A stretch of 64,000 nt of DNA, from contig NZ_JAAIVJ010000009.1 in NCBI RefSeq assembly GCF_011008935.1, positions 1 to 64,000 of the forward strand, written 5' to 3'. Positions 7,655 to 15,917 of this stretch are shown piece by piece; the first letter of the stretch is position 1; every line of letters starts with the position of its first letter. The DNA comes from Tabrizicola oligotrophica. Lineage in GTDB: Bacteria > Pseudomonadota > Alphaproteobacteria > Rhodobacterales > Rhodobacteraceae. The notes under the pieces were generated by a model that was not told the origin of the DNA, did not search any database, and saw nothing but the letters and a program-made list of their open reading frames with translations. The position numbers and the translations under genes were made by a program.

Positions 7655-8638
7655 ATGCTGAGCAATATCAACCAGATGCTGACCGACGCGCTGGGGCCGC
7701 TTGGGCCGCTTTTCGCGCTGGGTTTCCTGGGCGCGATCCTGATCCTGATCGCCCTGCCCTCGCTTCTGAAAAAGGAAAGCGACGGATTTTCAAAGCTCAA
7801 GGAGCAGACCAAGACCGCCAGGGCCAGCAAGCGCAGCGATGGCCAGGACCTGCGGCGCGGCGACAAGACCGACAAGCTGGAGAAGTTCGCGCATTTCCTG
7901 GAACCGCAGGATGCCGAACAGATGTCGGCCTCGCGGATGAAGCTCTTGCGCGCCGGCTATCGCGCCAAGAACGCGGTGCGCCTGTTTCACTTTGCCCAGT
8001 TCGCGCTGGGGCTGGGGCTTCTGGCCTTTGGCGTGCTTTACGCCCTGCTGATGAAATCGCAGCAAGAAGTCTCGACCCAGTTCATGATCCTTGCGACAGT
8101 CATTCCCGGTGCGGCGGGCTATTACCTGCCGCAATACTGGGTGCAGCGCCGGCTGCAATCGCGCCAGCAGGAAATCGTCTCGGGCTTTCCCGATGCGCTG
8201 GACATGATGCTGGTCTGCGTCGAGGCCGGCCAGTCGCTCGACCAGTCGATCAACCGGGTCGCCAAGGAAAGCCGGGCGGGCTATCCCGCACTGGCCGACG
8301 AATTCGAGATGGTCGCGCATGAGGTCAAGGCCGGCAAGGAACGGGTGCAGGTGCTGAAGGACATGTCCGACCGCGTCGGCATTCCCGATGTGTCGTCCTT
8401 TGTCACCACGCTGGTGCAATCGGCCACCTTCGGCACCTCGATTGCCGAGGCGCTCCGGGTCTATTCCAACGAAATGCGTGACAAGCGCGTGATGCGCGCC
8501 GAAGAGAAGGCAAACACCTTGCCGACGAAGCTGACGCTGGGCACAATGATGTTCACCGTCCCGCCCCTGATGATCATCCTGATCGGGCCTTCGGTGCATG
8601 GCATCGCCACGACCCTTTCGATGGGGGCTGGCCAGTAA
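7655..8638 (+). CDS. tadC: Tad pilus inner-membrane platform protein TadC
   Basis: A 327-residue second T2SS-F-domain membrane protein, partner of TadB. An N-terminal helix (about 15-40) is followed by a basic cytoplasmic stretch, a helical pair near residues 110-155, and the GspF core (about 175-300). The core contains FPDALDMMLVCVEAGQSLDQ and SSFVTTLVQSATFGTSIAEAL. A last helix (about 295-320) follows the conserved RAEEKANTLPTKLT. It is co-directional and closely spaced with tadB and tadD. Confidence 0.94.
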   Translation: MLSNINQMLTDALGPLGPLFALGFLGAILILIALPSLLKKESDGFSKLKEQTKTARASKRSDGQDLRRGDKTDKLEKFAHFLEPQDAEQMSASRMKLLRAGYRAKNAVRLFHFAQFALGLGLLAFGVLYALLMKSQQEVSTQFMILATVIPGAAGYYLPQYWVQRRLQSRQQEIVSGFPDALDMMLVCVEAGQSLDQSINRVAKESRAGYPALADEFEMVAHEVKAGKERVQVLKDMSDRVGIPDVSSFVTTLVQSATFGTSIAEALRVYSNEMRDKRVMRAEEKANTLPTKLTLGTMMFTVPPLMIILIGPSVHGIATTLSMGAGQ

Positions 8639-8653
8639 ACAAGGGTCTGCCGC

Positions 8654-9220
8654 GTGCGATCACTTCCGGCGCTTGCCGTCATCCTGTCCCTGGCCGCCTG
8701 TTCTTCGGGCGGCCTTGGGTTTTCGCAGAACGCCAACCGCCCCCCCGCCGCCGACGCCAGCGAAACCGGGGTGGACGGGCTGTTGGTCGGCCACCGGCTG
8801 ATGGAGGCGGGCGAATTCGATCTGGCGCTCAAGGCCTATCTGCGCGCCGCTGCCGAAGAGGGCATCAATGTCGACGTCCTGTCCGCACTCGGCTCGGCCA
8901 ATCTGAAGCTTGACCGGCTGGGGCAGGCCGAACAGCTTCTGCGCCGCGCGGTGGAACTGGACCCGAGTTTCGTGCCGGCGCAGAACAACCTTGGCGTCGT
9001 CCTGATGGAGCGCGGCAAGGTCGGCGAGGCGCGGGTGGTGTTTCAGCAAGCCTTCGCGCTGGACAGTGGCCAAACGGACTCGATCCGCGAAAATCTGAAA
9101 CTGGCTATCGCGCGAACCGAAACCGACGTATATTCTGATCCGCAAGACGGCCCGGAAGAACCGAAATACAACCTGATGCGGCGCGGCACCGGTGAATATG
9201 TGCTTCTGACGCAGCTTTAG
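8654..9220 (+). CDS. tadD: TPR lipoprotein TadD
   Basis: A 188-residue predicted lipoprotein starting with GTG. The lipobox LAAC places the lipidated cysteine at residue 16. Tetratricopeptide repeats cover about residues 45-150 (EFDLALKAYLRAAAEEGINV, LDRLGQAEQLLRRAVELDPS, GKVGEARVVFQQAFALDSGQ). TadD-type lipoproteins resemble PilF/PilW pilotins that help secretin assembly; the same role is inferred here. It begins 15 bases after tadC. A second TPR lipoprotein follows. Confidence 0.88.
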   Translation: MRSLPALAVILSLAACSSGGLGFSQNANRPPAADASETGVDGLLVGHRLMEAGEFDLALKAYLRAAAEEGINVDVLSALGSANLKLDRLGQAEQLLRRAVELDPSFVPAQNNLGVVLMERGKVGEARVVFQQAFALDSGQTDSIRENLKLAIARTETDVYSDPQDGPEEPKYNLMRRGTGEYVLLTQL

Positions 9221-9264
9221 GCGGCACCGGGACGACACGAGACGAGCAGTCAAAAGGACGCAAA

Positions 9265-10113
9265 ATGCGCCACCCGGTTTTCCTGACGGCCGCCCTTGCG
9301 GCCAGCCTTGGCCTTGCCGCCTGCAACCAGCCGCGTTCCGACGCCGAAGTGCAGCGCGCGATCAAGTCGGTCAACGTGATCGACGAATCCAATCTCTCGG
9401 ACATCATGCTGACCGTGGGCGACCCGAACGAGGCGGTGGCCTATTTCCAGAAATCCAGCAGCGAAAACCCCGACCGGCTTGACCTGAAACGGGGCCTGGC
9501 GAAATCGCTGATCCGCGCCGGCCAGACGGCGCAGGGCGTCACGGTCTGGGAGGAGGTGAAGGCCCATCCCGAAGCGACGCTCGATGACCGCGTGGCGCTG
9601 GCCGATGCGCTGATCCGGTCGAACGATTGGGCGCGGGCCGAGACCGAGTTGAACCAGATCCCGCCGACGCATGAAACCTATGAGCGCTATCGGCTGGAGG
9701 CGATGGTCGCTGACAGCAAGAAGGACTGGAAGAAGGCCGACAGTTTCTATGAAATCGCGGCCGGCCTGACCACCAAACCCGCCGGCGTGCTGAACAACTG
9801 GGGCTTTTCGAAGCTCACCCGTCAGGAATACGGCGCGGCGGAAAAGCTGTTCACCCAGGCGCTGACCTATGATCCCGCGCTGTTCACCGCCAAGAACAAC
9901 CTTGTCATGGCGCGCGGGGCGCAGCGCAAGTATGACATGCCGGTGATCGAGATGACGCAGGTCGAACGCGCCGAACTGCTGTACACGCTGGGGCTTACGG
10001 CGGTGAAACAGGGGGATGTGACGGTGGGCAAGGGCCTGTTGCAGAACGCCATCGACACCCACCCGCAGCATTTCGAGGCCGCGGTCCGCAGTCTGGAAGC
10101 GCTGGAAAGCTGA
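9265..10113 (+). CDS. Second TPR lipoprotein of the Tad locus
   Basis: A 282-residue predicted lipoprotein (lipobox GLAAC, Cys20). TPR-like helices span about residues 50-270, for example PNEAVAYFQKSSSENPDRLD, QTAQGVTVWEEVKAHPEAT and EYGAAEKLFTQALTYDPALF. It is longer than TadD and not a simple duplicate. Tad loci of this bacterial order often carry two such genes. Probable role: outer-membrane or periplasmic scaffold for the secretin. One base separates its stop from the prepilin peptidase start, so translation of the two is coupled. Confidence 0.82.
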   Translation: MRHPVFLTAALAASLGLAACNQPRSDAEVQRAIKSVNVIDESNLSDIMLTVGDPNEAVAYFQKSSSENPDRLDLKRGLAKSLIRAGQTAQGVTVWEEVKAHPEATLDDRVALADALIRSNDWARAETELNQIPPTHETYERYRLEAMVADSKKDWKKADSFYEIAAGLTTKPAGVLNNWGFSKLTRQEYGAAEKLFTQALTYDPALFTAKNNLVMARGAQRKYDMPVIEMTQVERAELLYTLGLTAVKQGDVTVGKGLLQNAIDTHPQHFEAAVRSLEALES

Positions 10114-10114
10114 C

Positions 10115-10633
10115 GTGACAGCACTTCCCCCCCTCGCCGCTCTCCTGTTGCTGGTCCCTGCCCTGCCCATCGGCATCTGGGTGGCCTGGTCCGACATGAA
10201 GTCGATGAAGATCCCGAACAAGGCTGTGATCGCGCTTGCCAGCAGCTTTCTGGTCGCGGGCCTGCTGGCGATCGCATTCAACCTCCTGCCCTTCACGGCG
10301 TTTCTCTGGGCGCTGGGGCTTGGCGCCATCGTGCTGCTGCTGGGCTTTGTCGGCAATGCCACCGGCCTCATCGGCGCCGGCGACGCCAAGTTCGCCGCCG
10401 TCATGGCGCCCTTCTTCATTGGCGCCGACCTGCGCTTCGTTCTGGGCCTGTTTTCCGCCTGCCTGCTTGCCGCCTTTGCCAGCCACCGGCTGATGGGGCG
10501 CGTCCCGGCCTTCCGCCGCGCCACGGCGGAATGGGCCAGCTGGACCCACAAGGATTTCCCCATGGGTCTCGCGTTGGCAGGGACACTGATCTTCTATCTT
10601 TTGGCCGCACTGATGCCGCTTTTCCAAGGCTAA
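10115..10633 (+). CDS. cpaA: Tad prepilin peptidase CpaA/TadV
   Basis: A 172-residue membrane aspartic protease (A24A family) that cleaves Flp prepilins and pseudopilins. The two catalytic Asp motifs are visible: WSDMKSMKIPN near residue 27-36 and GAGDAKF near residue 89-95. Hydrophobic helices surround them. The short length lacks the N-terminal methyltransferase domain of full PilD enzymes, as usual for CpaA. The GTG start at 10115 lies one base after the preceding stop. Confidence 0.9.
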   Translation: MTALPPLAALLLLVPALPIGIWVAWSDMKSMKIPNKAVIALASSFLVAGLLAIAFNLLPFTAFLWALGLGAIVLLLGFVGNATGLIGAGDAKFAAVMAPFFIGADLRFVLGLFSACLLAAFASHRLMGRVPAFRRATAEWASWTHKDFPMGLALAGTLIFYLLAALMPLFQG

Positions 10634-10684
10634 GTGTCAACAAACCCCCTGCCCGACAGGGGAATCGTTGCACGAGGTCTGTCC

Positions 10685-12010
10685 ATGAACATGCAAGTGA
10701 CGTCGCCACCGCCCTCTGGCGTTCAGGCCCCGCCCCAGCCGAAGTCGCTGGCGGAAACCGGCCTGTCGCTGGTGATGATGCGCGACATCCTGCTGAAAAC
10801 CATGTTCCGCACCAACGTCGATCTGGTGTCGCAGATCGCCGTGGCCATCTGCCTGCCGGTGCAGCTGACGCAAGAGCTGGTCGACATGGCCCGCCAGCAG
10901 AAGCTGTTGGAGGCGACCGGCACGCTGCATGCCACCTCGGGCAACGAGATGGGCTATCAGCTGACCGACGCGGGCAAGTCGCGCGCGCTCGATGCGCTCA
11001 GCCAGTCGGAATATTACGGCGCGCTGCCGGTGCCGCTGCCGGACTATGCGCTGCAGATGAAACGCCAGTCGGTGCGCGACATCAAGATGACCCGCCCCGA
11101 TCTGATGAAGGGCATGGGGCACCTGATCCTTCCCGACGATCTGATCGACAATCTCGGTCCTGCTGTTTCAAGCGGTCGATCAATCCTGATGTATGGCCCG
11201 CCCGGCAACGGCAAATCCAGTATCTCGAACGGCATCCGCGCCGCACTGGGCGACAAGATCTATGTGCCGCGCGCCATCGAATATGCAGGCCAGGTCATCA
11301 CCGTCTATGACCCGATCGTGCATTCCGCCGCCGAGGCCGCGGTGGACGACCCGACGTCGCTGCGCCGCACCGGCAACCGCTTTGACAACCGCTATGTCTA
11401 TTGCGAACGCCCCACGGTGATTACCGGCGGGGAACTGACGCTCGACATGCTCGATCTGAAATACAATCCCACCGCGCGCACCTATACCGCGCCGTTGCAG
11501 CTCAAGGCCTCGGGCGGGATCTTCATCGTCGACGACCTTGGTCGTCAGGCCGAACCGCCGCAAAAGCTGGTCAACCGCTGGATCGTGCCGCTGGAAGAGG
11601 GCCGCGACATCTTGCAACTGCAATCGGGCGAGAAATTCACCGTACCGTTCGACACGCTGGTGATCTTCTCGACCAACTTCCACCCCAACGAGATCTTCGA
11701 CGGCGCCGCACTGCGCCGGATCTTCTTCAAGATCAAGATCGACGGGCCGACGCAGGACATGTTCCTGAAGATCTTCGCCATGGTGGCGCGCAAGAAGAAG
11801 ATGGCGCTGGACGAGCGCTCGCTGGTGCATCTCCTGAAGGTCAAATACCCCACCATCGACAACAATTTCGCCAACTATCAGCCGACCTTCCTGATCGACC
11901 AGATGATCGCGGTCTGCGAGTTCGAGCGCATCCCCTATCAGATGACGCCCGAGCTGATCGACCGGGCCTGGGGCAACATGTTCGTGCGGGACGAAACGAT
12001 CGCAAGGTGA
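10685..12010 (+). CDS. AAA+ ATPase associated with the Tad locus
   Basis: A 441-residue cytoplasmic ATPase. The N-terminal 110 residues form a helical domain of winged-helix character (LVSQIAVAICLPVQLTQELV, GYQLTDAGKSRAL). An AAA+ module follows with Walker A GPPGNGKSS at residues 171-179, Walker B GIFIVDDLGRQ around 279-287, and sensor-like VIFSTNFHP and arginine-finger-like LRRIFFK segments. The ATG at 10685 sits 6-7 bases after ACGAGGT and gives a better start than the GTG at 10634. It is the last gene of the run, 51 bases after cpaA. No classical Tad component matches it. It may be a MoxR-like or chaperone-type ATPase, and its link with pili rests on location. Confidence 0.75.
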   Translation: MNMQVTSPPPSGVQAPPQPKSLAETGLSLVMMRDILLKTMFRTNVDLVSQIAVAICLPVQLTQELVDMARQQKLLEATGTLHATSGNEMGYQLTDAGKSRALDALSQSEYYGALPVPLPDYALQMKRQSVRDIKMTRPDLMKGMGHLILPDDLIDNLGPAVSSGRSILMYGPPGNGKSSISNGIRAALGDKIYVPRAIEYAGQVITVYDPIVHSAAEAAVDDPTSLRRTGNRFDNRYVYCERPTVITGGELTLDMLDLKYNPTARTYTAPLQLKASGGIFIVDDLGRQAEPPQKLVNRWIVPLEEGRDILQLQSGEKFTVPFDTLVIFSTNFHPNEIFDGAALRRIFFKIKIDGPTQDMFLKIFAMVARKKKMALDERSLVHLLKVKYPTIDNNFANYQPTFLIDQMIAVCEFERIPYQMTPELIDRAWGNMFVRDETIAR

Positions 12011-12028
12011 TCGGAAAATTCGATCAGA

Positions 12029-12087
12029 CCTCCTCGTCGACTTCGTCGCTCGTCGTCACGACGAGAAGCCGAAGGCGCCCGAGGAGG
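12029..12087. terminator. Long nested hairpin between convergent genes
   Basis: Three stems are nested: CCTCCTCG (12029-12036) with CGAGGAGG (12080-12087), CTTCG (12041-12045) with CGAAG (12070-12074), and CTCGTCGT (12049-12056) with ACGACGAG (12058-12065). It fills the gap between the AAA+ gene and the convergent cyclo-ligase gene. There is no T-run, so it could act as a bidirectional, possibly Rho-assisted, terminator or mRNA 3' end. Confidence 0.5.
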
Positions 12088-12092
12088 CGCGT

Positions 12093-12644
12093 TCAGAACG
12101 CGCGAACACCGCTTTCGGTGACGATGAAATCCAGCTTCTGATCGGTTTCTTCGATCGGAACCTCCGGCATTTCCTGCGCGTCAAAGGCAAAGCCCACCGC
12201 AATCACCGGGTGTTTCGCGCGCAGGCCCTCCAGCGTGCGGTCATAGAACCCGCCGCCATAGCCCAGCCGGAACCCCCGCGCGTCAAAGGCGACCAACGGC
12301 ACGATCACCACCTGCGGCTCGACCCAGGCCCCCTCGACCGGGATATAGGCCTTGAAGGCGCCTTCCTGCATCGCGCAGCCCGGGCTCCATTCGCGGAACT
12401 TCAGCGCCTGACCGGGGCCAAGGATCACCGGCACGCCCACCGGGCCCTGATGCGCGGCCATGGCGGACATGGGGTCAATCTCGGTGCGCATCGGCATATA
12501 GCCGGCCAGCACCTTGCCGCTTTGCCCGGCAAGGAAATCTGCAAGGATTTCCGCCGCTTGCCCCTGACCACGGGCAAAGGCCGCCTTTCGCGCCGCAAAG
12601 GCCGCGGTGCGCGCCTCGGCCTTCAATTCCGCCAGATCCATCAT
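12093..12644 (-). CDS. fau: 5-formyltetrahydrofolate cyclo-ligase
   Basis: A 183-residue enzyme that uses ATP to convert 5-formyl-THF to 5,10-methenyl-THF, clearing an inhibitory folate made by serine hydroxymethyltransferase. Visible family motifs are MRTEIDP near residues 52-58 (substrate region) and the C-terminal signature FRLGYGGGFYDRTL (about 125-138). Length is normal. The start overlaps the mgtE stop by 4 bases (ATGA), so the gene is translated with mgtE. A second in-frame ATG directly after the first makes residue 1 or 2 equally possible. Confidence 0.93.
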   Translation of the reverse strand: MMDLAELKAEARTAAFAARKAAFARGQGQAAEILADFLAGQSGKVLAGYMPMRTEIDPMSAMAAHQGPVGVPVILGPGQALKFREWSPGCAMQEGAFKAYIPVEGAWVEPQVVIVPLVAFDARGFRLGYGGGFYDRTLEGLRAKHPVIAVGFAFDAQEMPEVPIEETDQKLDFIVTESGVRAF

Positions 12645-14017
12645 GTCAGCACCACCGTCGCCAGCCCCAGAAAGGCAAAGAACCCCATCACATCTGTCAG
12701 GGTGGTGACGAAAGTCCCGCTCGCCAGCGCCGGATCAAGACCCATTTTCGACAGGCCAAGCGGAACCAGCACGCCGCCCAGCGAAGCGACGACCTGATTG
12801 ACGATCATCGCCAGTCCCAGAACCAGCCCCAGATGCCAGTCGGCAAAGATCAGGCTGCCCGCCAGCCCGAGAATGGCCGCCAGCGCCAGCCCGTTCATCA
12901 ATCCCGCCAGCACCTCGCGCCGCACCACCCGCGCCGCGTTGGCCTGCGTCAGGTCGCGCGTTGCCAAGGCCCGCACTGCGACGGCCAGCGACTGCGTCCC
13001 GGCAATGCCCCCGGTCGAGGCGACAATCGGCATCAGCGCCGCCAGCGCCACCAGGGTCGCAATGGTGTCCTGGAACTGGCTGATGACAATGGCCGACAGC
13101 GAGGCCGTCAAGAGGTTGATCGCCAGCCAGGGCAGGCGCTGGCGCACGGTCTCCACCGCGCCATCGCTGACCGAGGCCTCGTCGCCGACACCGGCAAGGC
13201 GCAGCATGTCTTCCTCGTGTTCCTCGTCCAGCACATTCATCGCGTCATCAATGGTGATGACCCCGACCAGCCGCCCGCCCTGATCGACCACGGGGCAGGA
13301 GATCAGGTGATACTGGTTGAAGATATAGGCCACGTCGCCTTCCAGATCGGTGGCCGCGACGGTGCGGAAGCTGTCCTCGGTGATGGATTTCAGCCCCACC
13401 TCGCGCCGCGCCGACAGGACGCGGCCAAGGGTGACATAGCCCACCGGCTTCATCCGGGGGTCAATCAGGATGACGTGGTAGAACTGGTCCGGCAGGCTGT
13501 CGGCCCCACGCAGGAAGTCGATCGCCTCGCCCACCGTCCAGTGTTCCGGCGCGACCACCACCTCGCGCTGCATCAGGCGGCCGGCGGATTCCTCGGGATA
13601 GGCCAGCGCCTGTTCCACCGCCACCCGGTCGGCATCTTCCAGCGCATCAAGGATCTTGCCCTGCTCTTCCGGTTCAAGATTTTCAAGGATATCAACAACA
13701 TCATCGGTATCCAGCTCGCGCATCGCCTCGGCGACGACCTCGGGCGGCAGGGCCTCGATCACCTCTTCGCGGATGGCCTCGTCGATTTCCGACAGCACTT
13801 CGCCGTCAATCTCGCCCGACCACAACGCCAAAAGCGCGCCGCGTTCGGCGGGGCCGATCTGTTCCAGCAGGTCGGCGATGTCGGCGGCGTGCAGCGGCTC
13901 CATCAGGGCGGTCAGGCGCGGCGTGTCGCCCGTCTCGACAGCCTCAAGGATGGCCGCCACGCGATCGGCGTGCACCTCGTCCTCGTCCATCACGGCCAGA
14001 TTCTCGTCCATCGGCAC
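12641..14017 (-). CDS. mgtE: Magnesium transporter MgtE
   Basis: A 458-residue Mg2+ channel/transporter. The cytoplasmic MgtE-N domain spans about residues 20-130 (acidic, with LEPEEQGKILDALEDADR), followed by two CBS domains (about 140-260; YVTLGRVLSARR, GRLVGVITIDDAMNVL) and five membrane helices (about 285-455) with the conserved pore segment PIVASTGGIAGTQSLA. In this family the N and CBS domains close the channel when Mg2+ is plentiful. The first codon is GTG at 14017 (AAAAGG 5 bases before); an ATG two codons later is an alternative. It leads a two-gene operon with the cyclo-ligase. Confidence 0.95.
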   Translation of the reverse strand: MPMDENLAVMDEDEVHADRVAAILEAVETGDTPRLTALMEPLHAADIADLLEQIGPAERGALLALWSGEIDGEVLSEIDEAIREEVIEALPPEVVAEAMRELDTDDVVDILENLEPEEQGKILDALEDADRVAVEQALAYPEESAGRLMQREVVVAPEHWTVGEAIDFLRGADSLPDQFYHVILIDPRMKPVGYVTLGRVLSARREVGLKSITEDSFRTVAATDLEGDVAYIFNQYHLISCPVVDQGGRLVGVITIDDAMNVLDEEHEEDMLRLAGVGDEASVSDGAVETVRQRLPWLAINLLTASLSAIVISQFQDTIATLVALAALMPIVASTGGIAGTQSLAVAVRALATRDLTQANAARVVRREVLAGLMNGLALAAILGLAGSLIFADWHLGLVLGLAMIVNQVVASLGGVLVPLGLSKMGLDPALASGTFVTTLTDVMGFFAFLGLATVVLT

Positions 14018-14128
14018 CCCCGCCTTTTCATCCTTAGCGAAACTGTTTCGGGCAAAACAGGGGGGCCTTGGAAATTTACCGAATTGTCATAAGGCTCTAG
14101 TGTCATGAGGATTGCAGCGGGGGGCGTC

Positions 14129-15415
14129 ATGGCCGATCTCATCCTTGGACAAGTCCTGACCTTCACCGGCGATCCCTTTGCCGAAGGGCTGGCCGCGGCC
14201 CGGCATCTTCGTCACGGCGCCGTGCTGGTCGAGCATGGCCGCATTGCCGCCATAGGGGAATCGGCCGTCCTGCGCGCGACCCACCCGGCCGCGCGTGTCA
14301 CCGATTACGGCCAGCACCTGATCTCGGCGGGGTTCATCGACGCCCATGTGCATTACCCGCAGACCGCGATCATCGCCTCATGGGGCAAGCGGCTGATCGA
14401 CTGGCTGAACAGCTACACCTTCCCCGAGGAAATGCGCTTTGCCGATCCGGCCTATGCCGGCGCAGTGGCGGAGCGTTACTGCGAGCTGACGCTGGCCAAT
14501 GGCACCACCAGCTTTTGCAGCTATGCCACCATCCATCCCGAAAGCGTCGACGCCATCTTCACCGCTGCGCAGGCCCAGGGCCAACGGGTCTGGGCCGGCA
14601 AGACCTGCATGGACCGCAACGCCCCCGAAGGCCTGCGCGACACCGCGCAGACCGCCTATGACGACAGCAAGCGGCTTCTGGCGCGCTGGCACGGGGTGGG
14701 GCGGCTGTCCTACGTCATCACGCCGCGCTTCTCGCCCACCTCGACACCCGATCAGCTGGCGGCCCTCGGCGCGCTCTGGGCCGAGAATCCATCCTGCCTG
14801 ATGCAAACCCACCTGTCCGAACAGACCGACGAAATCGACTGGGTCAAATCGCTGTTTCCCGCCGCGCGCGACTATCTCGACACCTATGAGGCGCACGGAC
14901 TTCTGGGCAAGGGCGGCCTTTACGGCCACGCGATCCACCTGACCGAGCGCGAGAAAGCCCGGCTGGCCGAGGTGGATGCCAGCCTGATCCATTGCCCGAC
15001 CTCCAACACTTTCATCGGCTCGGGGCTTTTTGACATGGGCGGTCTGAAAGCGGCAGGTCATCGCATCGGGCTGGCCACCGACACCGGCGGCGGCTCGTCG
15101 TTTTCCATGCTGCGCACCATGGCGGCGGCCTATGAGGTCGGTCAGCTGCGGGGTCGCGCGCTGCATCCGGCGGAACTGTGGTGGCTGGCCACCGCCGGTT
15201 CAGCGCAGGCGCTGCACGCCGCCGACTGCATTGGCACCATTGCGCCCGGGATGGAGGCCGATCTGGTGGTGATCGACCTTGCCTCCACCGCCGCCATCGA
15301 ACAGGCTACCCGCCGGGCCGACGACATCTGGCAGGCGATCTTCCCGACCATCATGATGGGCGACGACCGGGCGATCCATGCGACTTGGGTGGGCGGCAAA
15401 CCGACCGCCCGGTGA
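14129..15415 (+). CDS. guaD: Guanine deaminase
   Basis: A 428-residue amidohydrolase converting guanine to xanthine. Metal ligands are visible: FIDAHVHYPQT (HxH), QTHLSEQTDE, YGHAIHLTE, and LATDTGGG. The LIHCPTSNTFIGSGLFD segment is typical of the guanine deaminase/TRZ-ATZ family. The ATG at 14129 is chosen because GCGGGGGGC lies just before it; the ATG at 14105 would add eight residues and has no ribosome site. It stands alone, divergent from mgtE. Confidence 0.92.
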   Translation: MADLILGQVLTFTGDPFAEGLAAARHLRHGAVLVEHGRIAAIGESAVLRATHPAARVTDYGQHLISAGFIDAHVHYPQTAIIASWGKRLIDWLNSYTFPEEMRFADPAYAGAVAERYCELTLANGTTSFCSYATIHPESVDAIFTAAQAQGQRVWAGKTCMDRNAPEGLRDTAQTAYDDSKRLLARWHGVGRLSYVITPRFSPTSTPDQLAALGALWAENPSCLMQTHLSEQTDEIDWVKSLFPAARDYLDTYEAHGLLGKGGLYGHAIHLTEREKARLAEVDASLIHCPTSNTFIGSGLFDMGGLKAAGHRIGLATDTGGGSSFSMLRTMAAAYEVGQLRGRALHPAELWWLATAGSAQALHAADCIGTIAPGMEADLVVIDLASTAAIEQATRRADDIWQAIFPTIMMGDDRAIHATWVGGKPTAR

Positions 15416-15506
15416 CAGGGCGGGTTGCAGGCATTTCGCAAGACGCAAGACCGCACGCGCGCCACGCTGCCGCGAAAAGCGCCGGAACGGCGACGATGAG
15501 CCGGCC

Positions 15507-15824
15507 TCAGTCCTCGATTTCCCAGCCGTCGGGCCAGAAATCAAAGCCGATCACCTCCTCGGTGCCGGCCTTTTCCCATTCCCAGATCGCCTCGGCGGTG
15601 ATCGGAATGGCCGTTGGAGTGCGCGCCTCGATCTGGTCGGCATCGTGGCGGGTGACAAAGCCGCGCTCGCGCAGCGCCGTTTCGGCCGCCGCCCATTGCG
15701 GCTTTACCTCCTCGGCGAGGAAATAGAACACCACCACCGCCTCTTTCGGCAATTTCACCCCGCGCGCGCCCTCTTTGAAGGTGGCGAAGGTCTCGGCCTT
15801 CTGCGTTTGCCAGTCATGTGCCAT
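15507..15824 (-). CDS. RraB-like protein (ribonuclease E regulator family)
   Basis: A 105-residue acidic protein. The pattern of an alpha/beta fold (VVVFYFLAEE, ALRERGFVTRHD, IPITAEAIWEWEKAG) with a conserved FDFWPDGWEIED end resembles the RraB family, whose E. coli member inhibits RNase E. The family assignment is from memory of the pattern and is moderate. The ATG at 15824 follows GAGAGGGC. It is transcribed divergently from gcrA across 93 bases. Confidence 0.55.
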   Translation of the reverse strand: MAHDWQTQKAETFATFKEGARGVKLPKEAVVVFYFLAEEVKPQWAAAETALRERGFVTRHDADQIEARTPTAIPITAEAIWEWEKAGTEEVIGFDFWPDGWEIED

Positions 15825-15864
15825 CGGATGCCCTCTCGGCGCTTGATTCCCCGCCCTTCGCCTT

Positions 15865-15875
15865 GTATCGGATAC
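15865..15875. promoter_or_regulatory. Palindrome and GANTC site between rraB-like gene and gcrA
   Basis: GTATCGGATAC is a palindrome (GTATC, one centre base, GATAC) in the middle of the 93-base divergent gap. A GATTC site (GANTC, CcrM target) lies at 15845-15849. Either could matter for gcrA or for the divergent gene. The binding protein is not known. Confidence 0.3.
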
Positions 15876-15917
15876 CGTCCCGAATAGAATGGCCGAAATG
15901 GCCTTGGCGAGGTGATG

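Noticed and set aside
12641-14128. Possible magnesium riboswitch before mgtE
   Set aside because: The gap between mgtE and guaD is only about 110 bases and shows no M-box-like helices; Mg2+ control is probably through the protein's own N and CBS domains.
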